Assembly: GCA_000750105.3 (NCBI GenBank)
Contig: JPHH03000022.1
Location: forward strand, 62,001-126,000
DNA: 64,000 nucleotides
From: Tolypocladium sp. Sup5 PDA-1
Lineage: Eukaryota > Ascomycota > Sordariomycetes > Hypocreales > Ophiocordycipitaceae
Direction of reading: 5' to 3'
Part shown: one piece after another, positions 20,387-31,656 of the stretch
How positions within the stretch are numbered: the stretch's first letter is position 1
Layout of the letters: each line of letters opens with the position of its first letter
Notes under the pieces: model-generated
Database searches by the model: none
The model's input: the letters and a program-made list of their open reading frames with translations, nothing else
Told to the model about the DNA's origin: nothing
Program-made: the position numbers and the translations under genes

Positions 20387-22392
20387 CTACTTCTTGCCCT
20401 TCTTCTTCTTCTTGGACGGGTTGGCCGTGGGCGCCTTTTCGACCTTGACGCCGCCTCCACCCACCAGCCCCAGCGTCTCCTCCTCCTTGACGATGCCTCC
20501 CTGCGTGGACTCGCCAGCCTTCTTCTTCCCCTTCTTCTCCTTGGGTCGGTATGTCGAGCGGTCGCGGAGAGGCAGCCATCGCTCTGGATCCGGGGCCTTG
20601 CCCTCGACGTAGTCCTTGGGCAGCCTCCTCCTCCTGCGCTTCTTGGTAGCCTTCTCGACAGTGGTCTCCTCGGGCGCCGGTCGCTTTTTAGAGGCGGCGG
20701 CACTGCTCGGGGCCGCCGCGACTCCCGCGTGGGCCAGCGCATCGACGTCGATGCCGCCAATCAGGCTCTCGACAGAGGGCAGTTGAGCTACATGCGGCTC
20801 GACAAGGGATGCGTTGGACGCAGCCAGCGCCGCTACCAACCCGGCCGAAACGACAGGTGAGTCTTGGTTCTCATCGTACAGCTTCTTGAAGGCGGAGGCG
20901 GCCAGCGACAGATCGTCGAGGTTCGATGACCTCGCCAGCTCAATGCCAGCCTCTCTCAACACCGACGTGGCCGAAGCCACGGGCCGGTCCCGCCAATACG
21001 TGGCCGCCTTGACCAGCTCGGATTTGGCAGAGGCATCTCTCTTTTGTGCCCGCATCAGAGACACCGCTAGGGCGACCAGGCCAGGGCTGAACCGGACGTC
21101 TCCAACTTGCTCGTCCTCGGAGCGGTCGAGGCGGCTGAAGAAGGACTCCAGCACGGACAGGGCTGCCCCGGTGTTGTTCCGTCGCAGGTGGAGCTGCATG
21201 ATGGTAACGGCGAGGCCGACGTCGTCGGGGCGTTTCTTGTAGAGCGCCACCAGCTCTCGGAGGAGGTCCTTGTCGGCGACGCCCTGCGTCTCGGCGGCAG
21301 CGTTGACGGCGGAGACGGTGTTTATTTCCGACCTCGTCGTGGGATGCCGCGCCTGCTCCAGGACCTTGCGCGTCCTGTCCCTGACCCCATTGGTCTTGTG
21401 CGCCTGGAGATCGACCACGGAAGCGTTGCGGGCAAGCACGCTGGATTGGTAAGAAAACAGTTTGGCATTGGTGGCGCCGGCCATCCAAGCGGCAGCCTGG
21501 CGCTGGAGCAAGAATGGGTTGGCCGGTTTTGTTTCGAGGGCGGATCTGTTATTCTGTGCCACGGCTGTATAGTCCGGGTCGGCATCACTAGATGGGGGGG
21601 GGCGTGGTTAGCTGGCCGGCGTTTCTCTCTCTGGAGGGTTTCCGAGACTCACTCTGCCGTATCCAAAGTCTGGTACAAGTCCAATGCCCGTTGAGTGTTT
21701 CCCAGCTTGGCGTATACGTAGGCTTGCTGGGCAAGGATGGGCTTCAGCTCGGCCTTTTTGTCTTCGTCCGTCAAGTCGTCCGAGGCATCACACAGCTTGG
21801 CAGCGCGCTGTAGCAGATTCAGGGCAATTTCAAGGGATCCTCGGGCGATGTGAGCACAGGCCGTGTTGTAGCAGATCTCGAAGGTCTCGGGGAGGCTCTC
21901 CGGGGGGGAGCCCGCGGCGGTGGGGATACCATGCCACTCGGACTGGACCAGGGCGGCTTTGATGTTGATGTTCAGGTCGTTCTCCTCCTGGGTTGCATCG
22001 GCGCCCAGGAGGCGCATGTAGATGGCCTCGGCCTCGCTGAAGCGCTCGGCGCAGTAGGCAACCTGGGCAGCGATGTGGTTGAAGCCCCTGTTTTCGAGGC
22101 CGGCGGAGGCGAGGACGGTGGTGGCTTCGTCAAGCCTACCGGTCTTGTAGAGGGCATATGCCTTTTCGAGGACGCATTTTGCCTCGAGCTTGACGCCGCC
22201 CTCGGAGACGGTGCGGATGGCGTCGTCGAAGCGGTCGAGCTTGAGCAGGGCAACGACGCGGGTGTGCAGGGCAGCGAAGTCGGTCCTGTTGGCCTTGATG
22301 GCGGCGTTGGCCGCCTTGAGGACCTCCTCGTGGTCGTCGATGGTGGAGGCCCTCAGCAGGGCGCCGAGGGCAGCGGCGGCGTCTTGAGGCAT
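20387..22392 (-). CDS. SRP72: Signal recognition particle subunit SRP72
   Basis: Two exons (22392-21653 and 21587-20387) give 646 residues. The N-terminal two thirds are TPR-like helical repeats (LLKLDRFDDAIRTVSEGG, YALYKTGRLDEATTVL, RGSLEIALNLLQRAAKL, YAKLGNTQRALDLYQTLD). The C-terminus has the SRP72 RNA-binding signature DPERWLPLRDRSTYRPK and a Lys-rich tail. SRP72 binds 7S RNA and SRP68 in the cytosolic particle that targets ribosomes to the ER membrane. The start is MPQDAAAAL: upstream in the same frame there is only a GTG, no ATG. The 65-nt intron contains a run of nine G on the plus strand. The downstream (3') neighbour, the SYT1-like gene, is convergent. Confidence 0.95.
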
Positions 22393-22870
22393 CGTTGGCC
22401 TAGACAGGCGTGTATCGTGCTGCTGCTCCTCTACGGACGCCAATGCATCTCCAGGCGGGCTTGTGGTGCTGGGAGGCGGTTCGACCCGAGGCGGCGGGCG
22501 CAAGTGAGATGTAAATGTGCTCACCGTCGTCGTTGGAGGCCGGCCACGATTGGATGTGGTGGGTTGTTACCTTGCGAGTATGCAGGCAAGCAGGATGACA
22601 GGAGCAAAAGGTGGGTTTTCGGGCATCGCGGGGTCTGCACGTCGCCATATCGCACACCTCGCACGAGGAATATTCAGCGGGGCCCAGTCGTCCTACTAAA
22701 CTACGCTGCGTGGCTGTATAACTTAACTGTACGGAGTAGCAGAGACGTTTACCCGTTAGTTGGTCCTTTGGAGACTAATAACTTGGCTTGTAAACGGGTA
22801 CAGCTGTTTATTAGACGAGCCTTTCCATATTATTTATGTTCTCATTTATTTATACATGCGCCCTCCTCCT
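22393..22870. other. Intergenic: SRP72 promoter and 3' flank of unknown gene
   Basis: About 0.48 kb. It contains one TACGGAGTA word (22730) and an AT-richer stretch with TTATTTATTTATAC near 22840-22855, which may serve the 3' end of the gene at 22871-23714. No gene seen. Confidence 0.5.
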
Positions 22871-23714
22871 TCATCTGCCTCCAAAGAGGCCCCAGAGCCG
22901 CTTCTTCTGCTTGTGCGTGTCCTCGATTGCCCAGGGTTGACGTTGATGCAGAGGATACGTCGCCTCGGCGCCATAGTCGATGGCGTGAGAAGTCCGGTCA
23001 CCGCCATGGCCGCGTCGTGTAATCTCGCCCAACTTGGTGCTCTCTGAGGAAATCGTCGCCATGGAGGTCCTCCTACCGCCGGGTCGGGGGTTGGCCCCCT
23101 TGGACGAGGATTTCTGGCTGGCACCGGATCGCCTTTTGTCGTCGCGGCTTCGGCGGCCCTTCTGTTTCGACGACGTCGTCGATGTCGATGTGCGCCGCTT
23201 CTTGGTGGTGCTCCGCGAGGATCCTGTGCTGGAACGGACACGGCTCCGTGAACCGAGACGGGCCGACAGGTCAGTCATGGTGCGCAATGCGTCCAGGCGC
23301 GATGCGCTCGACAAGGCCATGAGCGACTTGTAGTCGACGGAGCTCTGCCGGTCCTTGTCGCGGGAGATGGTATCCATAACCCTTAATAGCGCCGCCCTCA
23401 GCTTCTCGATGACTCGCCTGAGGGAGGACCTCGCGGGCGCTGCAATACACGGCATTAGATCCCGACCCCGGACAAGATGCGCATGACTTACCGTCGCCTC
23501 TCTCGAATGAGGCTCCTCGGCGTGACAGCCTGGACGAATAGGCGCTCCTGATACGGGCTCTGTCGGAGCGAATCTGGCTCCCCAGGCTGGACTGAAGGGA
23601 GTTGCCTCGTCTCTTGTCTCCGCGTTGCTCTACGCCTCGGAGCGCTTTGAGCAGAGCCAGGCAGTTGCTGTAAGTGTCGACCAGCGACTGGATAGTATCG
23701 CCAAAGTTGCCCAT
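22871..23714 (-). CDS. Uncharacterised basic Ser/Arg-rich protein
   Basis: Two exons (23714-23492 and 23439-22871) join with canonical GTAAGT...GCAG signals to 263 residues. I do not recognise a named domain. The first ~115 residues look helical and ordered: FGDTIQSLVDTYSNCLALLK, then YSSRLSRRGASFERGDA and RSSLRRVIEKLRAALLRVMD. The middle is a strongly basic, Ser/Thr/Arg/Lys-rich disordered region with repeated SRS, SSK and KKRR groups. The C-terminus ends with HKQKKRLWGLFGGR, a short hydrophobic/basic tip. There are no membrane segments or signal peptide. The layout (small N-terminal helical module, SR-like linker, conserved-looking tip) suggests a scaffold or nucleic-acid- or membrane-surface-associated protein, but no function can be assigned. 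It is divergent to the NCBP3-like gene. Confidence 0.75.
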
Positions 23715-24627
23715 TTCGACGTCTACCTGTACTGTCGCTACTTGGCACGCCTACTCAGTTGCGAACTGACAAGTGCTCGTCTGCGTTTCCCTCGCCGCTT
23801 CACGGGAGTCGCGGTTGGGGCATGTTTAGCAATTAAGCGCCAGGCGATTCTCTTGCAGCGAATGACGGGCACATCCGTACTCGTAGGTATCCAGAGTCCA
23901 ACTGGCAGAGCCCATGCACGCGTCAGTGGCTTGGGGGCAATCGGGCGCTACTTTGCTTCATGATACTGGCCTCGGTATACTCGAGCGTTCTTTGAATCAA
24001 TCAAGGTGGTATTTGAGGACAGACTCTTGCTGGTGGGCGTGGATATCTGCAGAGTCGCTTGGGCAAGGGGGTCACCGCGGAGAGGCATTGCTGTATGGCA
24101 CCACTATGTCGCGTGTCGTGCCGAGTCGAGACCGTTGCATCAACTGCCACCTTGAAGGTCGAAAAAAAAAAGCACTCTCAACTCCCCAATACATCCACAG
24201 CCTGCAATCAAGCAGACTGCCAGAGTTTCGCAAGATGCGACCTCCGACTTCGCACACACGGGGCAAAGGCAGGTGTAGGGTAGGCTGAGACCTGCCCGTG
24301 CCCGGCCGAACAATAGCCCCTCCACCACAGCACAGCAGGCCTTTGGTCTACGGCTTCACTGGCCAACTCCTCAGCAGGTCTCTTCCCTCAACCACCTGTA
24401 CACGCCCATATCTCTCCGCCTCCGCACTTCCGATTCCTCTCGCGCTCGACCATCACATCTCGGGGTCCAACTTCGCACATTCCTGCTCGTCAATTGCGCC
24501 ACCCAAAACCAGTTCTACGGCGCCGTGCCTGCGCCTGCACGACTTCGGACTTTGCTGCAACCCGCCAGCTTCATACAGCATCCCACCACCCGCCAGCCGC
24601 TGCATCCCGCAGCCTTGATACTTCGAG
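23715..24627. other. Divergent intergenic region, unknown gene / NCBP3-like gene
   Basis: About 0.9 kb with two divergent promoters. It includes an A11 run at about 24163-24173 and pyrimidine-rich sequence 24300-24480 upstream of the NCBP3-like start. No coding signal. Confidence 0.5.
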
Positions 24628-25913
24628 ATGGATTTGGATATCGAGATGGGCGATGCCACTTATTTGGCTCAGGATGCGCCCTTCACCGATCTGCCCCAAG
24701 CAGACGACATATTGGTATGGAGACACCGTCGCCACGACTGGTAGTACCACGGAAACGGCACTGAACTGACGCTCGGCACCCGCAGCAACCCGACGAGCCA
24801 GAGGAGCCTGGCGAGGTGATAGATGACGAACCCACGAATGACAATGACGACGGGTCCAAGATTGTGGTTCCTACAAAAATCCACGTCCAGGGGCTGGATA
24901 CGTTACACACGGACGACATAAAGGCCTATGTCAAGGCGCACTTTGGCCCGGTGGACAAGGTGGAATGGATCGACGACAGCTCGGCCAACCTGGTATTTCC
25001 CTCGGAGCCCACGGCCCGCGAAGCAATCGTTGCCCTGAGTGCCATCGAGGTCGCCGACGCAACTGCCCTCGCCGTCGGAGAGTCCCTCCCGGGCAAGCCC
25101 GTCGAGGGCAAACCCGAACTCTCCCTCAAGGTGCGCTTCGCCGTCGAGAGCGATAGGAAACAGGCGGGCGCCGCCCTCCGAAGCCGATACTACCTCCTCC
25201 ACCCCGAGTACGACCCCGAGGAGAGGCGGCGGAGGCAACACGATAACCGTTTGAGGTATCGAGAAAGGGATGGCGACAGCCGCAGAAGCGGCAGGAGAAG
25301 GCGCGATTCAGACGACCAGGTCGAGACGTTCGAGGCGAGCATGTACGATGACGCACCGCAGCCGCCGCGCGCAAGGCGGTACTCGGACTCAGAAGACCGC
25401 CCGAGGTCGCACGCAAAGGAGAACCGTGGTAAGGAGCTGTTCGGGGACCGGCCCGCGAGACGCGATAGGTCGGCCTCGCCGCGGCGAGGCGACGATGGCG
25501 ATGCCCAAATGGACAGCCTGGCCAGCTCGTCGCGCAACAACAGAAACCACGCCCGGTCCATAAAGGAGCGCCTCTCGGCCGACAACCGTGCCAAGGAGCT
25601 GTTCCCCACCAAGTCGTCGGGCAGAGGCGGCCAGCTCGACGAGCTGGAGCGCTCCATTGGCTCGGCGCGCCTGAAGGAAGAAGACATGCCCAAGATAGTG
25701 GCCGTCCCTGACGCCTCCACCGGCGGCGCCTTCAACATCAGAGGCCTCGCCAGCCAGCACCGCGACAGCAAGGCCGGCTTCGCCATCAAGGGGGCGGCGG
25801 CGAGCGCAAATGAGCTATTCCCAGGGAAGCTGGGCGGCAGCAACGCCGGCAAGGAGCTGCTGGATGCGGGCCGGAAGAAGCGGAGGCAAAAGGCGCAGGA
25901 TCTCTTCTCGTAA
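24628..25913 (+). CDS. Nuclear cap-binding protein subunit 3-like (DUF2414 / RRM-like) protein
   Basis: Two exons (24628-24714, 24786-25913) give 404 residues. After an acidic N-terminus comes an RRM-like fold with the family hallmarks: IHVQGLDTLHTDDIKAYVKA, then VEWIDDSSANLVFPSEPTAR, then LKVRFAVESDRKQ and the basic tail YLLHPEYDPEERRRR. Animal NCBP3 binds capped RNA or the cap-binding complex and takes part in mRNA export; fungal relatives carry DUF2414. The remaining half is Arg/Ser/Asp-rich and disordered. It contains repeated short motifs: NRGKELFGD (K245), NRAKELFPT (K299), ANELFPGK (N371), AGKELLDA (K385) and a final DLFS at the C-terminus. The repeats suggest multivalent binding to one partner. 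The gene is divergent from the uncharacterised gene to its left. Confidence 0.85.
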
Positions 25914-26117
25914 CAGGAGGCGACGGACGGGCCGTCTCAACGCGCCAGCTGAGCGCGGGAGAGGGGCACAATACGTTGCATGGAAATAGGAGTGGCTACA
26001 GTTGATGATAGATACGATACCACCACCACGGCGTTTTCATGAATGATTTGGCTTAGTTTTCTCTTCCCTACCTTGCCTCTTGCGCATGTTGCTGCTTCTT
26101 GTCCCATGATGTATTCT

Positions 26118-27296
26118 CTACCACCACCTCTCTGTCATGATACGCCCAGGGTCAATCGTTGGCTTTCCACCTGGACCTGATGCCGTGAGCGTCGTGACGA
26201 GGTCGTCCGTCATGGCTGGTGGGCCGCAGATGTAGACGAGGCCCGCTGCGTGTACGATGACATCTCGTAGCTCGTCCCCGGAAAGGCGGCCGGCGCGGAC
26301 GTCGACCTCGGCACCGCACACCTGGTGTATACCCTTGGTTGGCATCTCCCTCTCGCCGCCGTCACCCTGAGTCGCATGCAGCCTCAGCATCCCCTTTACC
26401 CTGCCCTCCCCAAAGAGCCTCGCGATCCTCTCGAGGAACAGGACGTCTCCCAGCTGGCCACCCTTGGGCATCTTGGTCGCGTACAGCACCCGGACTTCCA
26501 AGCCGCCGCCGCCGAGCCCCGGCGTCTCGCCAATATAGCTCAGCATGCTCACCAGCGGATTCACGCCCACGCCGCCCGCGACGAAGACGACCCTGCGGAT
26601 CCCGTCGAGGCTCCTGTGCGGCGGCGGCGGGAAGACGAAGCTGCCGCCGATGCGCACGCGCAGCGCCGATCCGACGATCCGGCTGGTCGGTCGCCACAGC
26701 CACGACGCGGCGGCGTTGTCGGGGGACTCCTGCACAGCGAGCTCGAGGTATGGCGGCGGCTGTTGGTGATGGTCACGCGGAGCAGCTGCAGATGGCGCGG
26801 ATGTGATGGTGAAGCCGCCAGGCTTGGGAACATCAGGCACGTACGTATCGAGCCATTGGCCCGGCAGGAACTGAGATAACTCGGTCAGCAAAACCCGAGA
26901 ATAGGATCACAGGTGTGTTGTCAGACTAAGATGAGGGCCAAGATTCAAGCCAAGGAGGCGATGAGAGCCAGACTCCTTCTTACCTTTACGGGCCCATGCT
27001 GAAGCTCCAGGCGAAACAGCCGTATCCGTTCATTGACCTGCTCAACGCGACTGAGCCTCACCTCGTAAAGGTCCTATCATGAAGGCGGTCAACAGGATAA
27101 AAAAGAAAAAACAGACACCGTAGACTCATACATTATCCCTCGGCTCCTTGGCCGTTCGCTCAAGGTGGCCTTCTCGTGTCTTGGCCGCCATGACGTGCCG
27201 CTGGCTGGCGCAGAACAATCGCCCTCCAGCCCTCAATCGCACCAGTGAGTAAAGCTCCTTGAGCCGGGCACGTGTATTTAGCCTTGAGGCATTCAT
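26118..27296 (-). CDS. OXNAD1-like mitochondrial oxidoreductase (FNR-type NAD-binding domain)
   Basis: Three exons (27296-27132, 27073-26984, 26870-26118), all phase 0, give 335 residues. The N-terminus NASRLNTRARLKELYSLVRL has the basic amphipathic look of a mitochondrial presequence. The body matches the ferredoxin-reductase-like fold: HLERTAKEPRDNDLYEVRLS, FLPGQWLDTYVP, GGFTITSAP (flavin-site position), then the nucleotide-binding VVFVAGGVGVNPLVSMLSYI, and VYICGPPAMTDD at the C-terminal NAD loop. The usual R-x-Y-[ST] FAD motif is replaced by G-F-T-I, as in OXNAD1 proteins. The reaction is not established for the family. An alternative upstream ATG (27329) would add 11 residues. The exon-2 acceptor is chosen at 27074 because it restores EVRLSRVEQVNERIRLFRLE. 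Confidence 0.83.
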
Positions 27297-27748
27297 ATAG
27301 GAGAGATCACCGTGGTCCTTGACGACCATGTGTGTCGTGATTGAGACGACTGTGAGGGGCTGGCTGCCTGAGGGTAAAGTGGGCTACTTGCTACTCGACA
27401 AGGTCCTTGGGACATACGTAGTTCACGTGTTACTCGTAAGCATCCAAACCCGTAACCTTGGCCGTCACAAGGGCTGGCTTGACATGTATGATGAATATTC
27501 AAGCATCCCATCCACATCTTTATAACCTTTGACGCACCTCTTGGTCGCTGCATGCTCTAGTACTAGAAACACCTTGGTCGCCCGAATGCACCTCACCTCG
27601 AAGGCAGAGACATACGATATCCTACGAGGTGGCGACGACGCTAAATCAACACAGGATTGCTTCTATTCTCCGATTTTGTGTATGATTTTTGCTTCCCCAA
27701 TGCCATATCCATAGCGCGGATTATCAACCGTACCTACCGACGCCCTTT
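27297..27748. other. Intergenic: OXNAD1-like promoter and APL4 3' flank
   Basis: About 0.45 kb with no gene visible. It should contain the upstream region of the OXNAD1-like gene and the 3' UTR of APL4. Short CTTGG/CCTTGG direct repeats occur near 27400-27460. Confidence 0.45.
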
Positions 27749-30519
27749 TCACGACGCCTCCGTCCAGTTCACCTGGTCCATCACCTGTCCGGCGGTAGCA
27801 TGTGTGAAGCCAATTCTCAGGCGAAGACGAAGCGGCTGTAAGCAGAGTTAGTAAACAGCACCAGAGTAGATACCACGGACTGGGTTGACGGAATAGCTCA
27901 CCCCTTTGCAGCCAGATACCCTCATCATTTGTGTAGCCACGGCGCCTGGCCCAAGCTCCGAGGTAGAGACACTGAGAAGCTGGAGTTTCTGCGTCTTTGG
28001 CACAGCCGCCTGAAGCCCAACGTTGGACAGCGATACGGAACCGGACGTGTTTTGGAATCGAGCAGTTGCCTGGATGATGCCCTCGGCGTTGCGCTGGACC
28101 TGGAACGTCACATTCAAGTCATTCGCATCGTAACAAGGGATACCAGCCGGCGCCGGGGCTGATTGTGACTGCTGCGGTGGCGGCGAAGCGGCTGAGCCCA
28201 TGAGATCAAGCCCCGACGAGGGGGGGGCAGGCGACGATGTGGACTGCCCAGACCCCGGACCGAAGAGATCCATTATTGACGACATGTTTGACTGCTGTGG
28301 CGGGGGCGAGGTTGATGTAGGGCCAGACGATCCTGAGCTGCCGCCGCCAAGGATATCCGCAAGGAGATCCGAGTTTGTCGCCTGGGAGCCGTTTGCAGGT
28401 GCCGCCGCTGGCGTGTCCATAATGTCCAGGAGATCATGTTCGGTTGGCTTGATAACCTTGGACTTCCTGTTGGCTGCCTTGGCCTTCTTGGTGGGTGCCC
28501 GGCCAAGGACGCGAGATTCTTCCTTGATCTGTGGTGGCGGCATTTTCTCGAGCACGCCGCGGCGGATCTGGTCAAACGAGAAGAGGTTGCTGTACTCGAC
28601 CGCTCGCTGCTGCACTTCAACATCCAAGCTGGTCTGGTAGGTTTGCAGGGTGCGACGGACCCGCTCTACCTGAGAAGCATCGGAGAGTCTGGTTGTAAGC
28701 TTCATGAGGGCCGTGATGATGTACTCGGTAGTCACCTGCGTAGCATAGCTGCTGTTCAAGATGAGCCCGAAAAGATCCATAATCTCGCTCTCCTTGACTT
28801 CTTGGACAAGCTCCGTCTCTTCGTACTGGCCCCCCCTGAGAAGAGCATCGGCGTACTCGCCCACGCACCAAGCTCCGGCTTGGGTCAAGCTCTCCTGAGT
28901 GATGTCCTTTTTAAGGTTCGTGTACAGCTTTTGCACAGCGTACGTCTGGAGCTCCGGAGTGGTCGCGATGAGGCGAACAAATGAGGACAGGATCTGCTCC
29001 TTGACGTAGTTGCCAGCGAGCGACATAACCCGCAGCATGGTATCAAAGTGCCAGCGCTTATTGGGCGCAAACTTGTCTGCGGCGATGCCAATCTGGCTGG
29101 TCATGGTCGGCTTGAACTCGTTATCCGCCACCTCCAGGAACGCCAACAACTCTCGGATAAGCACTCGCACGTTGCTGTCATTGATGAGCGTGAAGCTGAG
29201 ATCGAGCGCTCGCCTCCTAATGCTGATGTCCGGGTCTCGCAGGCATTCCAGAATCGTATTGCGGTGTCTCTGGACGGCATTGGGTTCGATGGCGACTACT
29301 CTGATGAGGGTGTTGAGGGCGACGTAACGGATGTTGTTGTCTCGATTTGTGAGGAACTTGCCCAGGATGTTGACTCCGAGCACCCTCAGGCCCGAGTCGG
29401 CTTCGATATCGAGGATGGTGCGGACCGCCTCGTAAAGGATGGAATTGCCGACGTTCTTGGACGAGTCTGTGTTTGTAGCGACCTGTGCGAGGATGTCGTT
29501 GATCTGTTCGCTCGTCTCGGTGTCCCCCACAGCGAGCACCCGCAAGAGCCGTAGGATTTTGACTTGGACGAATGGGTCCGTGATGCCAGTGACATCATGC
29601 TCCGGGGCATAGCCTGATGTCGAGAGGCCCTTCAACGTCTTTACCAAGCCAGGCACAAATGCCCTGAACTTTTCGACGATGCCTTCCTCTCCACCCTCCT
29701 CTTCGTCTGCTTCGCACAAGCTCGTGACCAGGGTTAGGCCGCAGAGGAGAACTCCGTGGTTCCGGTCGGCCAATAGATGAGTAGCTTTTTCGAGGAAGTG
29801 CTCCTGCAAGTCCGGGACCTTGCGGCATATCCGCATAGCACACAGGGCCGCTTTTCTTCTGATGTAGGGGTTGGACGTGGAAACCAGCGTCTCGATCTCG
29901 GGGAACAGGTCTCTTGACATCTCGACGGATGCAATGTTGCCGAGCGTGCACAGGGCAAGGCCGACGATGTACTGGTTGGAGTGACCAAGGTCACTGCGAC
30001 TGCGTGTTAGCTGCCTAGAGCTCACCTCGGGAGCAGGTCAGGGTTGGGAAAGAACGTACTTCTTGAGCGAGTTTGTCACCAGGGTCAACACCTCCTGGTT
30101 TTCGTCGAGGAGCAAGCTGGTCGCGAGATGTCCTAGGCGCTTGTCCGCGAATCGGGGAGATGCCAGGAGCTTGAGGCACTCGATCTGTCCGAAATGCGTG
30201 CGCTCGCCGAGTGTGAAGAGGTAGAGGAGCTTAGCAACATTATTGCGCCTGTTCCAGTTTCGTAAGCTGAGGGCCCCGAAGGGAGCTGCGGACAGCCCAT
30301 GGTGTCTACAACACAACCCACCTGACGCCGTGATCAGCGCTCTCCTCGCGGAAGCTGGCCCGTATAGCAGCGCTTTCCTTTTGGATGACGGCCCGTTCGT
30401 CTGCGATCGTCTTGGCCGCGCGGACATTGCGGATGAACTGCTTCACTGCAAGACCGGACACCGTCAGCGACAGGAACCCAAATACGCACCGAACCAGGAG
30501 TCGTCATACAGGTACTCAT
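27749..30519 (-). CDS. APL4: AP-1 adaptor complex gamma-adaptin subunit
   Basis: Five exons (30519-30510, 30445-30322, 30248-30060, 29993-27902, 27835-27749) give 833 residues, normal for gamma-adaptin. The start is MSTLKQFIRNVRAAKTIADE, whose first ten nucleotides form a separate micro-exon. The adaptin N-terminal solenoid runs to about residue 600 (RRNNVAKLLYLFTLGERTHF, SNQYIVGLALCTLGNIAS). A disordered hinge with LLDIMDT, LLADILGG and IMDLFG clathrin-box-like motifs follows. The gamma-ear domain closes the protein and ends PLRLRLRIGFTHATAGQ...WTEAS. AP-1 selects cargo and recruits clathrin at the trans-Golgi network and endosomes. The last exon was found by ear homology after a GTGAGC donor; without it the open frame ends in intron sequence. 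Calmodulin lies upstream on the same strand. Confidence 0.95.
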
Positions 30520-31656
30520 CTTGGGGATGGGGGGACGACCCGGCGAATGGGTCGCCTAACCGGCAAGCGTCTTTATCCAGGGGCAGAGGCGGCTGGCTCG
30601 ACAAGGGTCCGAAGCGTATTTGTCGAGGCTGTTGCTGGCAACGTCGCCAGTGCAGCCAGGTGAAGCCGAGGTCGAGTTATATCGTGGGAGAGCGGCAGCA
30701 GAGGTTCAAGGACGACGACGGCGGCGACTGGACGTTTCGATGGACCGTGTCCAGTGTCGACACTGGGACTACTCCGTAAGTTACAACGCACAGGTACCAG
30801 CGTGGGGCACTCACAGCAGGAGGTCGAGCACCCAGTGCCACGACCAATAAAGTACCTCGTCGGGAAAACACGCGGCCCGGCCACGTCTGCTCTTCCAATC
30901 CCCCGCGGGGTCTGTCTTGTCGCTCTTGTGCGTGGCATGTGCCAAAAGATGAGGCATCGAGTGACCTGCAAGCTGTCTACTCTTGCGATGATGCGCACCT
31001 ATTTCGTCACACAAAGCACCGTAATACATCGTACTGCATTGCAGTTTCTGCCATTCGGCAATCAACACTCTCGGCCGGGAAGCTTGAAGGAACCATGCGC
31101 TTGTTGACTTGTACGTGGTTGGAGCAGCCCCTGGTGTGTTTTTGGGCTGCTATCGACCTTACATATCTCCATGCAATGCACCTATGTACTACATAGAGGG
31201 CGGGCAAAGGCCGAGTAAGTGACGGTCACCGCAGACTTGGCTACAACCACTACCACCGACGGGGATGCACAGCAGGATCACAGCGAGCAAAAAAAAAGCA
31301 TAAGCACGAGGCGGAGTAAAAACCCCAGATATATGTGCCAAGGGCTGATTGACTCACTGCAACAGAGCGATGTCCGAGAGCCAGTGGAGAACCCAGTAAA
31401 ACCGCAGAACAGACCATTCCTCATAGCATCGACCCTGCCAATCCGTTGATGACACCGAATCGCTTGCAGATTTGCCTAATACTCAAAGATGAAAAGAAGA
31501 AAAATTTCCCCATGCCTCTCCCAAAACATTTTGCGCGCGGCCACGCGGGCCTAGCAAAGGTTGTCCAACACCACGGACTGGGGGCGTGTATGTGCGTGTT
31601 GTATGTGTGTGACGGGGCAGGCGAGCGGGCCATCGGAAACCCAAGGTATCATTCTT
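30520..31656. other. Intergenic: APL4 promoter and calmodulin 3' region
   Basis: About 1.1 kb with no convincing gene; short frames on both strands lack recognisable sequence. The half near 31640 probably contains the calmodulin 3' UTR. A purine-rich AAAAAAAAG tract sits near 31290-31298. Confidence 0.5.

Noticed and set aside
22393..22524. N-terminal extension of SRP72
   Set aside because: The extended frame has only a GTG at its 5' end and no ATG; the added residues are Pro/Ser-rich with no family match.
21850..23022. 390-codon open frame antisense to SRP72
   Set aside because: Gly/Val/Glu-rich shadow of the TPR region that runs into intergenic DNA; no recognisable domain.
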